11,059 nucleotides of DNA, from positions 1 to 11,059 of the forward strand of contig CAZFEY010000025.1 in the NCBI GenBank assembly GCA_964518135.1. The letters are read 5' to 3'. Positions 4,463-10,165 of this stretch are shown here, in pieces. A model generated the notes under the pieces. The model searched no databases. It had not been told where the DNA came from and worked only from the letters and a program-made list of their open reading frames with translations. The translations under genes and the position numbers were made by a program. The stretch's first letter is position 1; every line of letters starts with the position of its first letter. This DNA is from 2-12-FULL-40-12 sp964518135. Its GTDB lineage: Bacteria > Patescibacteriota > Minisyncoccia > Minisyncoccales > 2-12-FULL-40-12.

Positions 4463-4846
4463 TTAAGATGCTTCATTGTAATCCTTAATAGCTTCCTGCC
4501 GGCCTTCGCGCAGGAAAGCAGGATTATCAGAAGTAGCCACAACTCGAATCTTACCCGCTTCGACATCATATCCGGTAGGGTCGGCGCCTAATTTAAGACT
4601 GAATCCGCAATGAATACAACCCTGGTCAACCCTGAAGCAGTGTGGACAGCAATTGACATCCAAGCAGCAATTCCACTCCAGTTCTTGCGGGAGTCCACAT
4701 GCCGAACAAATTAACCAATCTTTTTTAGTTAAGGATTTTGGCACGACATATATCTCTGTTGTAACACCTAAGCATACGGAATCCTCTCCATATGATTTCC
4801 CCGTCATCCTTAATTCGCGTCCCTCTATTCCATACCTTCTGGTCAT
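4463..4846 (-). CDS. Cysteine-rich zinc-ribbon protein of unknown function (127 aa)
   Basis: I do not recognise the family. The central part carries CxxC pairs at C47/C50 (CSAC), C67/C70 (CPHC) and C77/C80 (CIHC), with extra cysteines at 60, 61 and 66, consistent with one or two zinc ribbons. The N-terminal 40 residues are strand-like, and the C-terminus (DNPAFLREGRQEAIKDYNEAS) is helical and charged. There is no membrane segment. The ATG at 4846 has a textbook AGAAGGAGG six nt upstream. The gene is monocistronic: promoter at 4880-4908, terminator at 4376-4405. Its start-site region shares the AGTACATTAA motif with the 56-aa gene and the B12-type radical SAM gene, so it is probably co-expressed with them. 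Confidence 0.78.
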   Translation of the reverse strand: MTRRYGIEGRELRMTGKSYGEDSVCLGVTTEIYVVPKSLTKKDWLICSACGLPQELEWNCCLDVNCCPHCFRVDQGCIHCGFSLKLGADPTGYDVEAGKIRVVATSDNPAFLREGRQEAIKDYNEAS

Positions 4847-4861
4847 GGTAACCTCCTTCTA

Positions 4862-4908
4862 TTAATGTACTATATTTTTTATATAGCATACTATCAGAGC
4901 CTTGTCAA
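4862..4908 (-). promoter_or_regulatory. Promoter and start-site motif of the 127-aa zinc-ribbon gene
   Basis: Minus strand: TTGACA (4903-4908), 17-nt spacer ending TATGC, TATATA (4880-4885), then after 5 nt TATAGTACATTAA (4862-4874) spanning the expected start. The spacer ends ATAGTATGC, nearly the same as the TTAGTAGTATGC of the promoter at 4300-4328. Confidence 0.85.
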
Positions 4909-4942
4909 TAGTTGGCGGCGGGGTCGTTATTGGGTCAAAAAT

Positions 4943-4973
4943 TTAAAAAAAAGAAAGCGGTTTATACCGCTTT
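4943..4973 (-). terminator. Intrinsic terminator overlapping the stop codon of the 56-aa gene
   Basis: AAAGCGGT (4954-4961) and ACCGCTTT (4966-4973) pair perfectly around a 4-nt loop, with CTTTTTTTT following on the minus strand. The TAA stop (4962-4964) lies in the loop, so the last codons form one arm of the terminator. Confidence 0.92.
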
Positions 4974-5132
4974 GCCCTTAAAACCTTTGATTATTCTCTT
5001 AAGAAACTCTTCGGTCCTTCTGGGACTAATTAAGTACGACGTCATCACCGTAACGCTAATCTTAAGAGTGATGGCCGCAGCCGCCATCATGACGAAAAGA
5101 AGGATCACAAGAAAAGATACTAATGTTTCCAT
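4962..5132 (-). CDS. 56-aa single-pass membrane peptide
   Basis: This short gene starts at ATG 5132 with AAAGGAGA seven nt upstream and ends at TAA 4964-4962. It has its own promoter (5161-5189) and a perfect terminator. The peptide begins METLVSFLVILLFVMMAAAA, forming one membrane segment over about residues 4-22, and ends in a basic amphipathic stretch (SPRRTEEFLKRIIKGFKGKAV). I do not recognise it. Such a hydrophobic N-terminus with a cationic tail recalls small membrane toxins, peptide signals or subunit-like microproteins, but nothing here decides between these. It lies just downstream of a radical SAM gene, and its promoter is a close relative of the other radical SAM gene's promoter, so a substrate or partner role is conceivable. 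Plus-strand frames over this region are shadows. Confidence 0.78.
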   Translation of the reverse strand: METLVSFLVILLFVMMAAAAITLKISVTVMTSYLISPRRTEEFLKRIIKGFKGKAV

Positions 5133-5143
5133 CACAATCTCCT

Positions 5144-5189
5144 TTCAATGCACTATATAAAACCTAACATAATGCTCCAGTCTTATCAA
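5144..5189 (-). promoter_or_regulatory. Promoter and start-site motif of the 56-aa gene
   Basis: Minus strand: TTGATA (5184-5189), 17-nt spacer ending TATGT, TAGGTT (5161-5166), then after 3 nt TATAGTGCATTGAA (5144-5157). The -10 is a poor consensus match, but its layout aligns exactly with the other three island promoters. Confidence 0.7.
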
Positions 5190-5216
5190 CCCCGGACATC
5201 AATACGTATGGGGTTG
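5187..5216. repeat. 7-bp inverted repeat overlapping the 56-aa gene promoter
   Basis: CAACCCC (5187-5193) and GGGGTTG (5210-5216) are perfect inverted arms 16 nt apart. The left arm covers part of the -35 box and the right arm the edge of the 29-nt upstream element, a plausible operator layout. A smaller pair, AATCC/GGATT (8762-8766, 8771-8775), occupies the equivalent place upstream of 8723-8751. Confidence 0.5.
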
Positions 5217-5239
5217 AATTTTTATTTGAATTTGTTATT
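5211..5239. repeat. 29-nt repeat, copy 1 (upstream element of the 56-aa gene promoter)
   Basis: The 29 bases at 5211-5239 match 8771-8799 with two differences (GGRTTGAATTTTTATTT then RAATTTGTTATT). Each copy lies about 20 nt upstream of a minus-strand promoter of the same class. AT-rich content suggests an UP element or protein-binding site. GTTGAAT and ATTCAAC (5213-5219, 5237-5243) also make it internally palindromic. Confidence 0.75.
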
Positions 5240-5242
5240 CAA

Positions 5243-5268
5243 CAAAAAAACCTCGCTAATCGCGAGGT
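5243..5268 (-). terminator. Intrinsic terminator of the methyltransferase/radical SAM unit
   Basis: ACCTCGC and GCGAGGT (5250-5256, 5262-5268) pair around a 5-nt loop, followed on the minus strand by seven T. It ends the transcript 43 nt after the stop at 5311. Confidence 0.92.
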
Positions 5269-5321
5269 CTCCGAATAGAAGGCGTTTAGAATCGTGTAGC
5301 CTTTTTGCTTCTATTTCCGAG
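5269..5321 (-). repeat. Inverted repeat joining the end of the radical SAM gene to the pre-terminator region
   Basis: CTCCGAATAGAAG (5269-5281) and CTTCTATTTCCGAG (5308-5321) are inverted copies with one bulged base, 26 nt apart. The stop TAG of the 413-aa gene lies inside the right arm. It forms a second long hairpin just before the terminator. Confidence 0.65.
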
Positions 5322-6552
5322 GCGCGTATTTGTCTAATATTGCCTCGAGATTTTCTCTGCCCATAGAACAAGGGCATCCTGCTTCGTAACGCATTAGCTG
5401 AAATAAAGGATGACTATCGCGCTGACCCATAAAACCTTGCTCCTCATCATACAATAGATCAGGTCTGTTCTGAAGCTGTCTCCACGTGAAGGCGAGAATA
5501 GGAGAAAGGAATCCACGACACGAAACGACTATCTTACCAACGATTTTGTTGAGCGAACAATCTTGCCGAACAAGGTAGCCAGCTTGATGAAGTGCCTTAA
5601 TCTGCTCAAAAGTGGGTGACGGATCACCACGAATGCGACCAGATGGAATAAATGGTTCAGCGTAAAGCGCATACCCAGCCATCTGCGACCAAGGACCAAT
5701 AGTACCAAGAACATCTTCGGCAGTTTCCTTCAAAAGCATCGCCTCAAACCCAAGCCGTTCAATAGGAAAGCCCATTTTTGGAAAGTCAAGAATTGGGGCG
5801 GGCACATCAATAGACCGCCCACCAAACTCAACTACTTTATAAGAGTAGTTAAATTTTTTGCCAGATAGACCGCAGAGACGAGAGTTTATATCCCGATCAG
5901 AAGAGTGCATTTTAAGGTAGATATGTACAGGGAATTCGGAAAGCCATTTAACGAAAGTCGGAATATCAACTTCTTCATTAGAACCCTTGTTCATGATTCT
6001 TGCCCTTATCTTCCTATAACCTACGGTCTCGTGACAAAATTGCAGTCCGTTTGAAAACATAAGAATTTCCATGTCTAATCTCGTAGCAAGACGGATAATA
6101 TCACCAATGTGATTGTCAAGAAAAGGTTCCCCTTCGCCAGCGACATATACGATACGCGCGCCATAAGATTGCGCCTCTTTAATTGCAGATTCATAAAGTC
6201 GCCAATTACCTTGATGCACGGCTTGCTCTGTGTAGCACTGTTCACAGTAGAGATCGCATAGACCCGATGTCATGAGGCAAATGGTATGGAGTATTCTGTC
6301 CGAAGTAAAGGGAGAAGCAATGACACCAAGAAGTTGTTGATTCAAATCCTTAATCGATTCGCTGGTACTCAAGTGCGCCTTTTGTCGAACCCGTTCAACA
6401 AATTTCCAAGCTGGATTATCTTTCTCCGAATACCTTGTCAAATCACGCGCAACATTGTTAACAGCTCTATCGATAATAATAGAGTTTGGCAGACGATGAG
6501 GAGAAAGAACTCTCACTCCACCAAATGGTTGAGTCAGTTCACAGTCTAGCAT
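5311..6552 (-). CDS. Radical SAM enzyme (413 aa), possible SPASM-like C-terminus
   Basis: Radical SAM enzymes cleave S-adenosylmethionine on a [4Fe-4S] cluster to start radical chemistry. The cluster motif CxxxCxxC is at C99, C103 and C106 (CDLYCEQC), followed by the GEP-type SAM-binding motif AGEGEP (138-143). C-terminal cysteines C332, C345, C393 and C395 could ligate an auxiliary cluster as in SPASM/twitch proteins, but the spacing is not canonical. About 95 residues precede the barrel and contain no recognised domain. The ATG at 6552 has TTAGGAGG six to eight nt upstream. It follows the methyltransferase gene by 40 nt, apparently in one transcript, and its end lies in an inverted repeat before a strong terminator. 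The substrate is unknown; peptide modification is one option given the small genes nearby. Confidence 0.88.
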   Translation of the reverse strand: MLDCELTQPFGGVRVLSPHRLPNSIIIDRAVNNVARDLTRYSEKDNPAWKFVERVRQKAHLSTSESIKDLNQQLLGVIASPFTSDRILHTICLMTSGLCDLYCEQCYTEQAVHQGNWRLYESAIKEAQSYGARIVYVAGEGEPFLDNHIGDIIRLATRLDMEILMFSNGLQFCHETVGYRKIRARIMNKGSNEEVDIPTFVKWLSEFPVHIYLKMHSSDRDINSRLCGLSGKKFNYSYKVVEFGGRSIDVPAPILDFPKMGFPIERLGFEAMLLKETAEDVLGTIGPWSQMAGYALYAEPFIPSGRIRGDPSPTFEQIKALHQAGYLVRQDCSLNKIVGKIVVSCRGFLSPILAFTWRQLQNRPDLLYDEEQGFMGQRDSHPLFQLMRYEAGCPCSMGRENLEAILDKYAPRK

Positions 6553-6592
6553 TTTTATGCCTCCTAATAAAAAATTTTAAAAGAGCTAGAAA

Positions 6593-7207
6593 TTACCTCA
6601 TTGGTTTTGCAACGGAAAACCAAAAATGAGTTTTTCGTTGTTTATCAAAAATCGTCTCAATCTCAGAAATTTGGAGAAGTTTAACCAACTCAAAATTATT
6701 CTGTTTATAAAGTCGCTTCAAATCTTTTTCGGTATAATGTTTTAGATAGCAGCTTTTAGGATAACCGCTATGAGTATATTGGTCTTTTTCGCTTATCCAT
6801 GAACAAATAAATAGCGCTGGATCTCGGAGCCATTTACGCAGTTTTTTAAAAAGTAATTTTAGTTCTCGTTCCGTAAAAAAATGTAAAACGAAATTCGCAA
6901 ATACAATCTCAAATGATTTATTTTTAAAGCTAGAATTAATAATGTCTTCACATATATTAGTAATTGGAAGATTCCTTTTTAGGCGGTCGGCGTCTTTAAT
7001 CCACTCACGGCATAAATCAACATTTATTACTTCTACTCCATGTTTTGCAAATAGCGATGCGTTTCGCCCATAGGCATCTCCGATAGTCAAAACATTGTAC
7101 CCTTTTAAAATAAACGGCAATGTAAGTTGCGCGCTAAGGCTTGGTTTTTTTCCGTAAGTTAAACCTTCTTTTTTTGCCCGTTGTTCCCAAAATATTTTTC
7201 TTGACAT
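6593..7207 (-). CDS. Class I SAM-dependent methyltransferase (204 aa)
   Basis: The Rossmann motif I is VLTIGDAYGRNASLFAKHG (residues 39-57), and the strand-2 acidic residue follows in VEVINVD. A post-motif FEIVFANFVLHFFTE matches the usual motif IV/V region of TehB/UbiE-like small-molecule methyltransferases. The N-terminus (FWEQRAKKEGLTYGKKPS) resembles the tellurite-resistance-type group (WDxRY...YG..P) and suggests a small or thiol substrate, but that is family-level inference. The base composition is visibly more AT-rich than its neighbours, suggesting a separate origin. Only a weak ribosome binding site (AGAGAT) precedes the ATG at 7207. The radical SAM gene follows 40 nt later, so they probably act in one pathway. 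Confidence 0.85.
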   Translation of the reverse strand: MSRKIFWEQRAKKEGLTYGKKPSLSAQLTLPFILKGYNVLTIGDAYGRNASLFAKHGVEVINVDLCREWIKDADRLKRNLPITNICEDIINSSFKNKSFEIVFANFVLHFFTERELKLLFKKLRKWLRDPALFICSWISEKDQYTHSGYPKSCYLKHYTEKDLKRLYKQNNFELVKLLQISEIETIFDKQRKTHFWFSVAKPMR

Positions 7208-7221
7208 ATCTCTGTTTAGTA

Positions 7222-7249
7222 TTTATATCATTTCCTTTCTAAATTTCAA
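7222..7249 (-). promoter_or_regulatory. Promoter of the methyltransferase/radical SAM unit
   Basis: Minus strand: TTGAAA (7244-7249), 16-nt spacer ending TGA, TATAAA (7222-7227). The expected start near 7215 gives a leader of only about 8 nt. It is unlike the other island promoters in spacer length and lacks the AGTRCATT motif. Confidence 0.5.
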
Positions 7250-7275
7250 TAGCTATGATTTACAATATGAATAAA

Positions 7276-7313
7276 TAATAAAAACCCCCTAAATTCGAAA
7301 ATCATGGGGGTTT
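7276..7313 (-). terminator. Intrinsic terminator of the B12-type radical SAM gene
   Basis: AAACCCCC (7282-7289) and GGGGGTTT (7306-7313) pair around a 16-nt loop that can itself close as ATT-TTCG-AAT. TTTATTATT-like sequence follows on the minus strand. It begins 4 nt after the stop at 7318. Confidence 0.88.
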
Positions 7314-7317
7314 AAAG

Positions 7318-8688
7318 CTAATAAATAACCCTTCTCTTGATGTCAAATCCTGGATTTCTAGAGACCCCCGGACCATTAATTTCAACAAAGGAATTCTCTA
7401 TATAAGCCTCAGCTTCTTCAAATGAGATGTCCCTTAATGGAAGAACCGGTTTATTAAAATTCCAGAACTCCGGATATTTTTCAAACCTTCTGTTTGAAGG
7501 AATGAGCGAATAGGTATCACGGAATAATTCTGTTCCGGGGTAAGGGTGCGTCCAGTGAAAAAAGACAGCTACCGCACCCAACTCTTTTAAAAATCGGGCG
7601 TAATCATTGGCTTTCCGTAGCTCCTTTTTGCCTTCACCCGGAAATCCAATCATAATAGCGCAATAGAATACAATCTTTGCCTTAGTAAGCCAGTTTGCAA
7701 CCTCCTTTAACTTACTGACTTGCTCACCTTCGGTAAGCTCCCAGTATTTGTTTTGCCTGTGCATCGTTTTTATACTCGGGCTTTCTACCGGTAAGAACGT
7801 CCCATAGACACCGCATTCTGCCAACAATTCTACATCTCTCTCTTTTGTCTTAGAAAAATAGAGACCTCCGTCATCAAACGCGGTTAATCCTAGGTTTTTG
7901 GGAATTGAAAAGTATTCCTTCCGGTAATCCCGTGGCATAAACAACGAATTATCGTCTTCAAACACAATTTCTTCAAAACCAAGCTTCTTAATCTTTTCAA
8001 TCTGTCTTTCCACCAGACCGATAGGTAAAAGTCTTAGCTTTGATCCAAAGTAATTAGAGGTTGTACAAAACTTACAGTTTATGGGACAACCCCTACTACT
8101 TAAGTAAACAAAGTGCTTACCTTGAGGATTGATATGAGACGACATTTCGGGTTTATACAACTCTGCCTCTAATAAATCTAGGGCTGGTTCGACAGGCAGA
8201 CGAAACAAATCCTCGGAAGCAAAGGAATGATGAAAAATCCAATCGAGCAATCGGAGAATTTTTGCTTCTCCTTCGCCTTCGACAACATAATTAATCGCAC
8301 TACTCTGCGTTAGCTCTTTGCTCATGCCCATCGTATGATGACCGCCGATAACGGTTACTATTTCCCTGTTAATCTCTTTTACGATTTGGGCAAGTCGCAG
8401 AGTTTCCCCCCAGCAATAAGTAAAGTTACATTCAATACCAACGACGTCAGGAGAAATCTCCACAATCCTCCTTTTAATTTCCTCCTCATCTAAACCAAAA
8501 CGATACAACCCCTGCTTAGATGTCGCCGCCTCTACATCATAGCCTTCTAGCGGAACGTCTAAAAGAAAAACTTCATACCTTTCTTTTAGAATTCCGGCTA
8601 TGTAAAGAAGACCAAGAGGCGGAGCTAACCGTTTCCTCTCATTCTCCCACCGAATCTGGGAAGGTCTCATCAGCAATACTTTTTCCAT
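7318..8688 (-). CDS. B12-binding-domain radical SAM enzyme (456 aa)
   Basis: The N-terminal half has the B12-binding-like fold seen in BchE/P-methylase-type enzymes: MRPS ... LAPPLGLLYIAGIL near the start, DVVGIECNF, TVIGGHHTM (113-120) and VVEGEGE (135-141). The radical SAM cluster motif is C201, C205, C208 (GCPINCKFC), followed by EDDNSLF and IGFPGE as in the family. Length is typical (about 450-500 aa). The family modifies lipids, cofactors, tetrapyrroles or peptides, often by methylation; the substrate here is unknown. The B12 site lacks an obvious DxHxxG, so cobalamin may bind base-off without a His ligand or not at all. The ATG at 8688 has TTAGGAG six nt upstream. It is monocistronic, with promoter 8723-8751 and terminator 7276-7313. 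Confidence 0.92.
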   Translation of the reverse strand: MEKVLLMRPSQIRWENERKRLAPPLGLLYIAGILKERYEVFLLDVPLEGYDVEAATSKQGLYRFGLDEEEIKRRIVEISPDVVGIECNFTYCWGETLRLAQIVKEINREIVTVIGGHHTMGMSKELTQSSAINYVVEGEGEAKILRLLDWIFHHSFASEDLFRLPVEPALDLLEAELYKPEMSSHINPQGKHFVYLSSRGCPINCKFCTTSNYFGSKLRLLPIGLVERQIEKIKKLGFEEIVFEDDNSLFMPRDYRKEYFSIPKNLGLTAFDDGGLYFSKTKERDVELLAECGVYGTFLPVESPSIKTMHRQNKYWELTEGEQVSKLKEVANWLTKAKIVFYCAIMIGFPGEGKKELRKANDYARFLKELGAVAVFFHWTHPYPGTELFRDTYSLIPSNRRFEKYPEFWNFNKPVLPLRDISFEEAEAYIENSFVEINGPGVSRNPGFDIKRRVIY

Positions 8689-8703
8689 TTTTTACTCCTA
8701 ATT

Positions 8704-8751
8704 TTCAATGTACTGTAAAATAATAATATCATACTCTTATAGATCTGTCAA
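8704..8751 (-). promoter_or_regulatory. Promoter and start-site motif of the B12-type radical SAM gene
   Basis: Minus strand: TTGACA (8746-8751), 17-nt spacer ending TATGA, TATTAT (8723-8728), then after 5 nt TACAGTACATTGAA (8704-8717). Over about 110 nt it aligns with the 56-aa gene's upstream region, including the 29-nt element. Confidence 0.85.
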
Positions 8752-8770
8752 ATCGTTAAGCAATCCTAAG

Positions 8771-8799
8771 GGATTGAATTTTTATTTAAATTTGTTATT
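8771..8799. repeat. 29-nt repeat, copy 2 (between divergent radical SAM and rpmE genes)
   Basis: Matches 5211-5239 at 27 of 29 positions. It lies 19 nt upstream of the -35 of the minus promoter 8723-8751, as copy 1 does for its own promoter. Read on the plus strand it supplies the -35 and spacer of the rpmE promoter, so it may serve both directions. Confidence 0.75.
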
Positions 8800-8801
8800 A
8801 T
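8774..8801 (+). promoter_or_regulatory. Candidate promoter of rpmE-prfA
   Basis: TTGAAT (8774-8779), 16-nt spacer ending TGT, TATTAT (8796-8801), an extended -10. The start would fall near 8808, two nt before the rpmE ATG, so the mRNA would be leaderless or nearly so. Caution: most of it lies within the 29-nt repeat shared with 5211-5239. Confidence 0.5.
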
Positions 8802-8809
8802 TGTAGCGT

Positions 8810-9064
8810 ATGAAAAAAGATATACACCCACAATATTTTCCGAAAGCCCAAGTTAAATGCGCTTGCGGAAATATTTTCACCATAGGCTCAACCAAAGAAT
8901 TTATAGAGGTTGAGGTTTGTTCAAATTGTCATCCTTTCTATACCGGCAAAGAAAAGATCGTAGACACCATGGGTAGGGTTGAAAAATTCAGAAAGAGAAT
9001 GTCTAAAAAACAAGAGGTAAAAACAAAGACTAGAACGAAAAAGCAAGGCAATCAAAATAAGTAA
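8810..9064 (+). CDS. rpmE: 50S ribosomal protein bL31, zinc-binding form
   Basis: bL31 bridges the 50S and 30S subunits. The protein opens MKKDIHPQYF as in most bL31s and has the four zinc ligands C17, C19, C37 and C40 (CAC, CSNC), followed by the HPFYTGK block and GRVEKFRKR, all family landmarks. The C-terminus carries an extra lysine-rich tail of about 20 residues. No Shine-Dalgarno site precedes the ATG at 8810, and the predicted transcription start is about two nt away, so it is probably translated as a leaderless mRNA. prfA follows after 3 nt. The cysteines mark it as the zinc-containing paralogue. Confidence 0.96.
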   Translation: MKKDIHPQYFPKAQVKCACGNIFTIGSTKEFIEVEVCSNCHPFYTGKEKIVDTMGRVEKFRKRMSKKQEVKTKTRTKKQGNQNK

Positions 9065-9067
9065 CCA

Positions 9068-10162
9068 ATGCCAGGTATAGAAGACACAAAAGAAGAGCAT
9101 AAGAAAATATTGGAGCAGCTCAGCGATCCTGAGCTGATTTCTAATTGGGGCGCATTTGAAGATTTGTCTAAAAGAAAACTGCATCTTGAGAGAATTCTTG
9201 CCAAATTCGCAGAAGTAGAAGAGGTTAAAGAAAAAATTAAAGAGAACCAATCTCTAATATCTGCCAATGAAGACCCAGAGTTAATGTCTTTGGCTGAGGC
9301 TGATTTAGTCCAGTTAATAGAGCGTCAGAAAATCTTAGAACAAGAAATAGCTGATCTCGAAAAAAACGATTTTGCAGAAGAGTCCGAAAATACAAATAGC
9401 GATCAAAAACAATATTCGGCTGTTATTGTAGAAATAAGAGCTGGGACTGGTGGAGACGAAGCAGCGCTTTTTGCTTCTGATCTTTTTAGAATGTATTCAA
9501 GATTCGCCGCTCTGGAAGGATGGAAATCAGAAGTGCTCGATTCAAAATCTACTAATATTGGCGGAGTAAAAGAAATAACATTCGAGATGTCTCCCGCTTC
9601 GTCGCAGCGAGGCGAGAATGGCAATGTGCTTTTTAAAATGAAGTATGAGGGAGGCGTGCATCGCGTTCAAAGAATCCCCAGCACCGAAAAATCCGGAAGA
9701 ATACACACGTCAACCGCCACAGTGGCTGTTTTGGCAAAGCCCAAAAAATCGGAAATAAAAATTAAACCGGACGATCTAAGAATAGATTTTTATAGGGCTT
9801 CGGGCCCTGGAGGTCAATATGTAAATAAAAGAGAGACTGCAGTTAGAATTACCCACCTACCCAGTGGCATCGTGGTAACATCGCAGACTGAAAGAAACCA
9901 GCTTAAAAATAAAGAAAACGCTCTTAGTATATTGGAGGCAAAGATTTTAGAGAAAAAACAGATAGAAGAAGAGGAATCTATGGCTGGGAAAAGAAAAGAC
10001 CAGGTTGGTTGGGCAAAACGATCGGAAAAAATACGCACATACAATTTCCCCCAAGACAGATTAACGGACCATAGGATAAAAAAAAGTTGGCATAATTTAG
10101 CCAAGATTTTAGATGGTGACCTAAGCCAGGTTGTTAAATCCTTGAAAAAAGCTGATGCTTAA
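9068..10162 (+). CDS. prfA: Peptide chain release factor 1
   Basis: RF1 reads UAA and UAG and triggers peptide release. The catalytic GGQ is at 248-250 within GPGGQYVNKRETAVRITH, and the PxT codon-recognition tripeptide is PST (204-206) in HRVQRIPSTEKSGRIHTS, where RF2 would have SPF. Coiled-coil domain 1 (residues 10-100) and the C-terminal TYNFPQDRLTDHRI block are present. The length of 364 aa is normal. It starts 3 nt after rpmE with no Shine-Dalgarno site, suggesting translational coupling. Both TAA and TAG are used as stops in the window, and a TGA stop at 3054 implies RF2 is encoded elsewhere. It converges tail-to-tail with the transglycosylase-like gene, with only 3 nt between the stops and no terminator. 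Confidence 0.97.
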   Translation: MPGIEDTKEEHKKILEQLSDPELISNWGAFEDLSKRKLHLERILAKFAEVEEVKEKIKENQSLISANEDPELMSLAEADLVQLIERQKILEQEIADLEKNDFAEESENTNSDQKQYSAVIVEIRAGTGGDEAALFASDLFRMYSRFAALEGWKSEVLDSKSTNIGGVKEITFEMSPASSQRGENGNVLFKMKYEGGVHRVQRIPSTEKSGRIHTSTATVAVLAKPKKSEIKIKPDDLRIDFYRASGPGGQYVNKRETAVRITHLPSGIVVTSQTERNQLKNKENALSILEAKILEKKQIEEEESMAGKRKDQVGWAKRSEKIRTYNFPQDRLTDHRIKKSWHNLAKILDGDLSQVVKSLKKADA

Positions 10163-10165
10163 AAA

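Noticed and set aside
4912..5160. 82-aa plus-strand open frame
   Set aside because: It lies antisense to the 56-aa gene, whose promoter, ribosome binding site and terminator are all on the minus strand.
5148..5366. 72-aa plus-strand open frame
   Set aside because: It runs across a promoter, a 29-nt repeat and the terminator of the minus-strand radical SAM gene, with no ribosome binding site.
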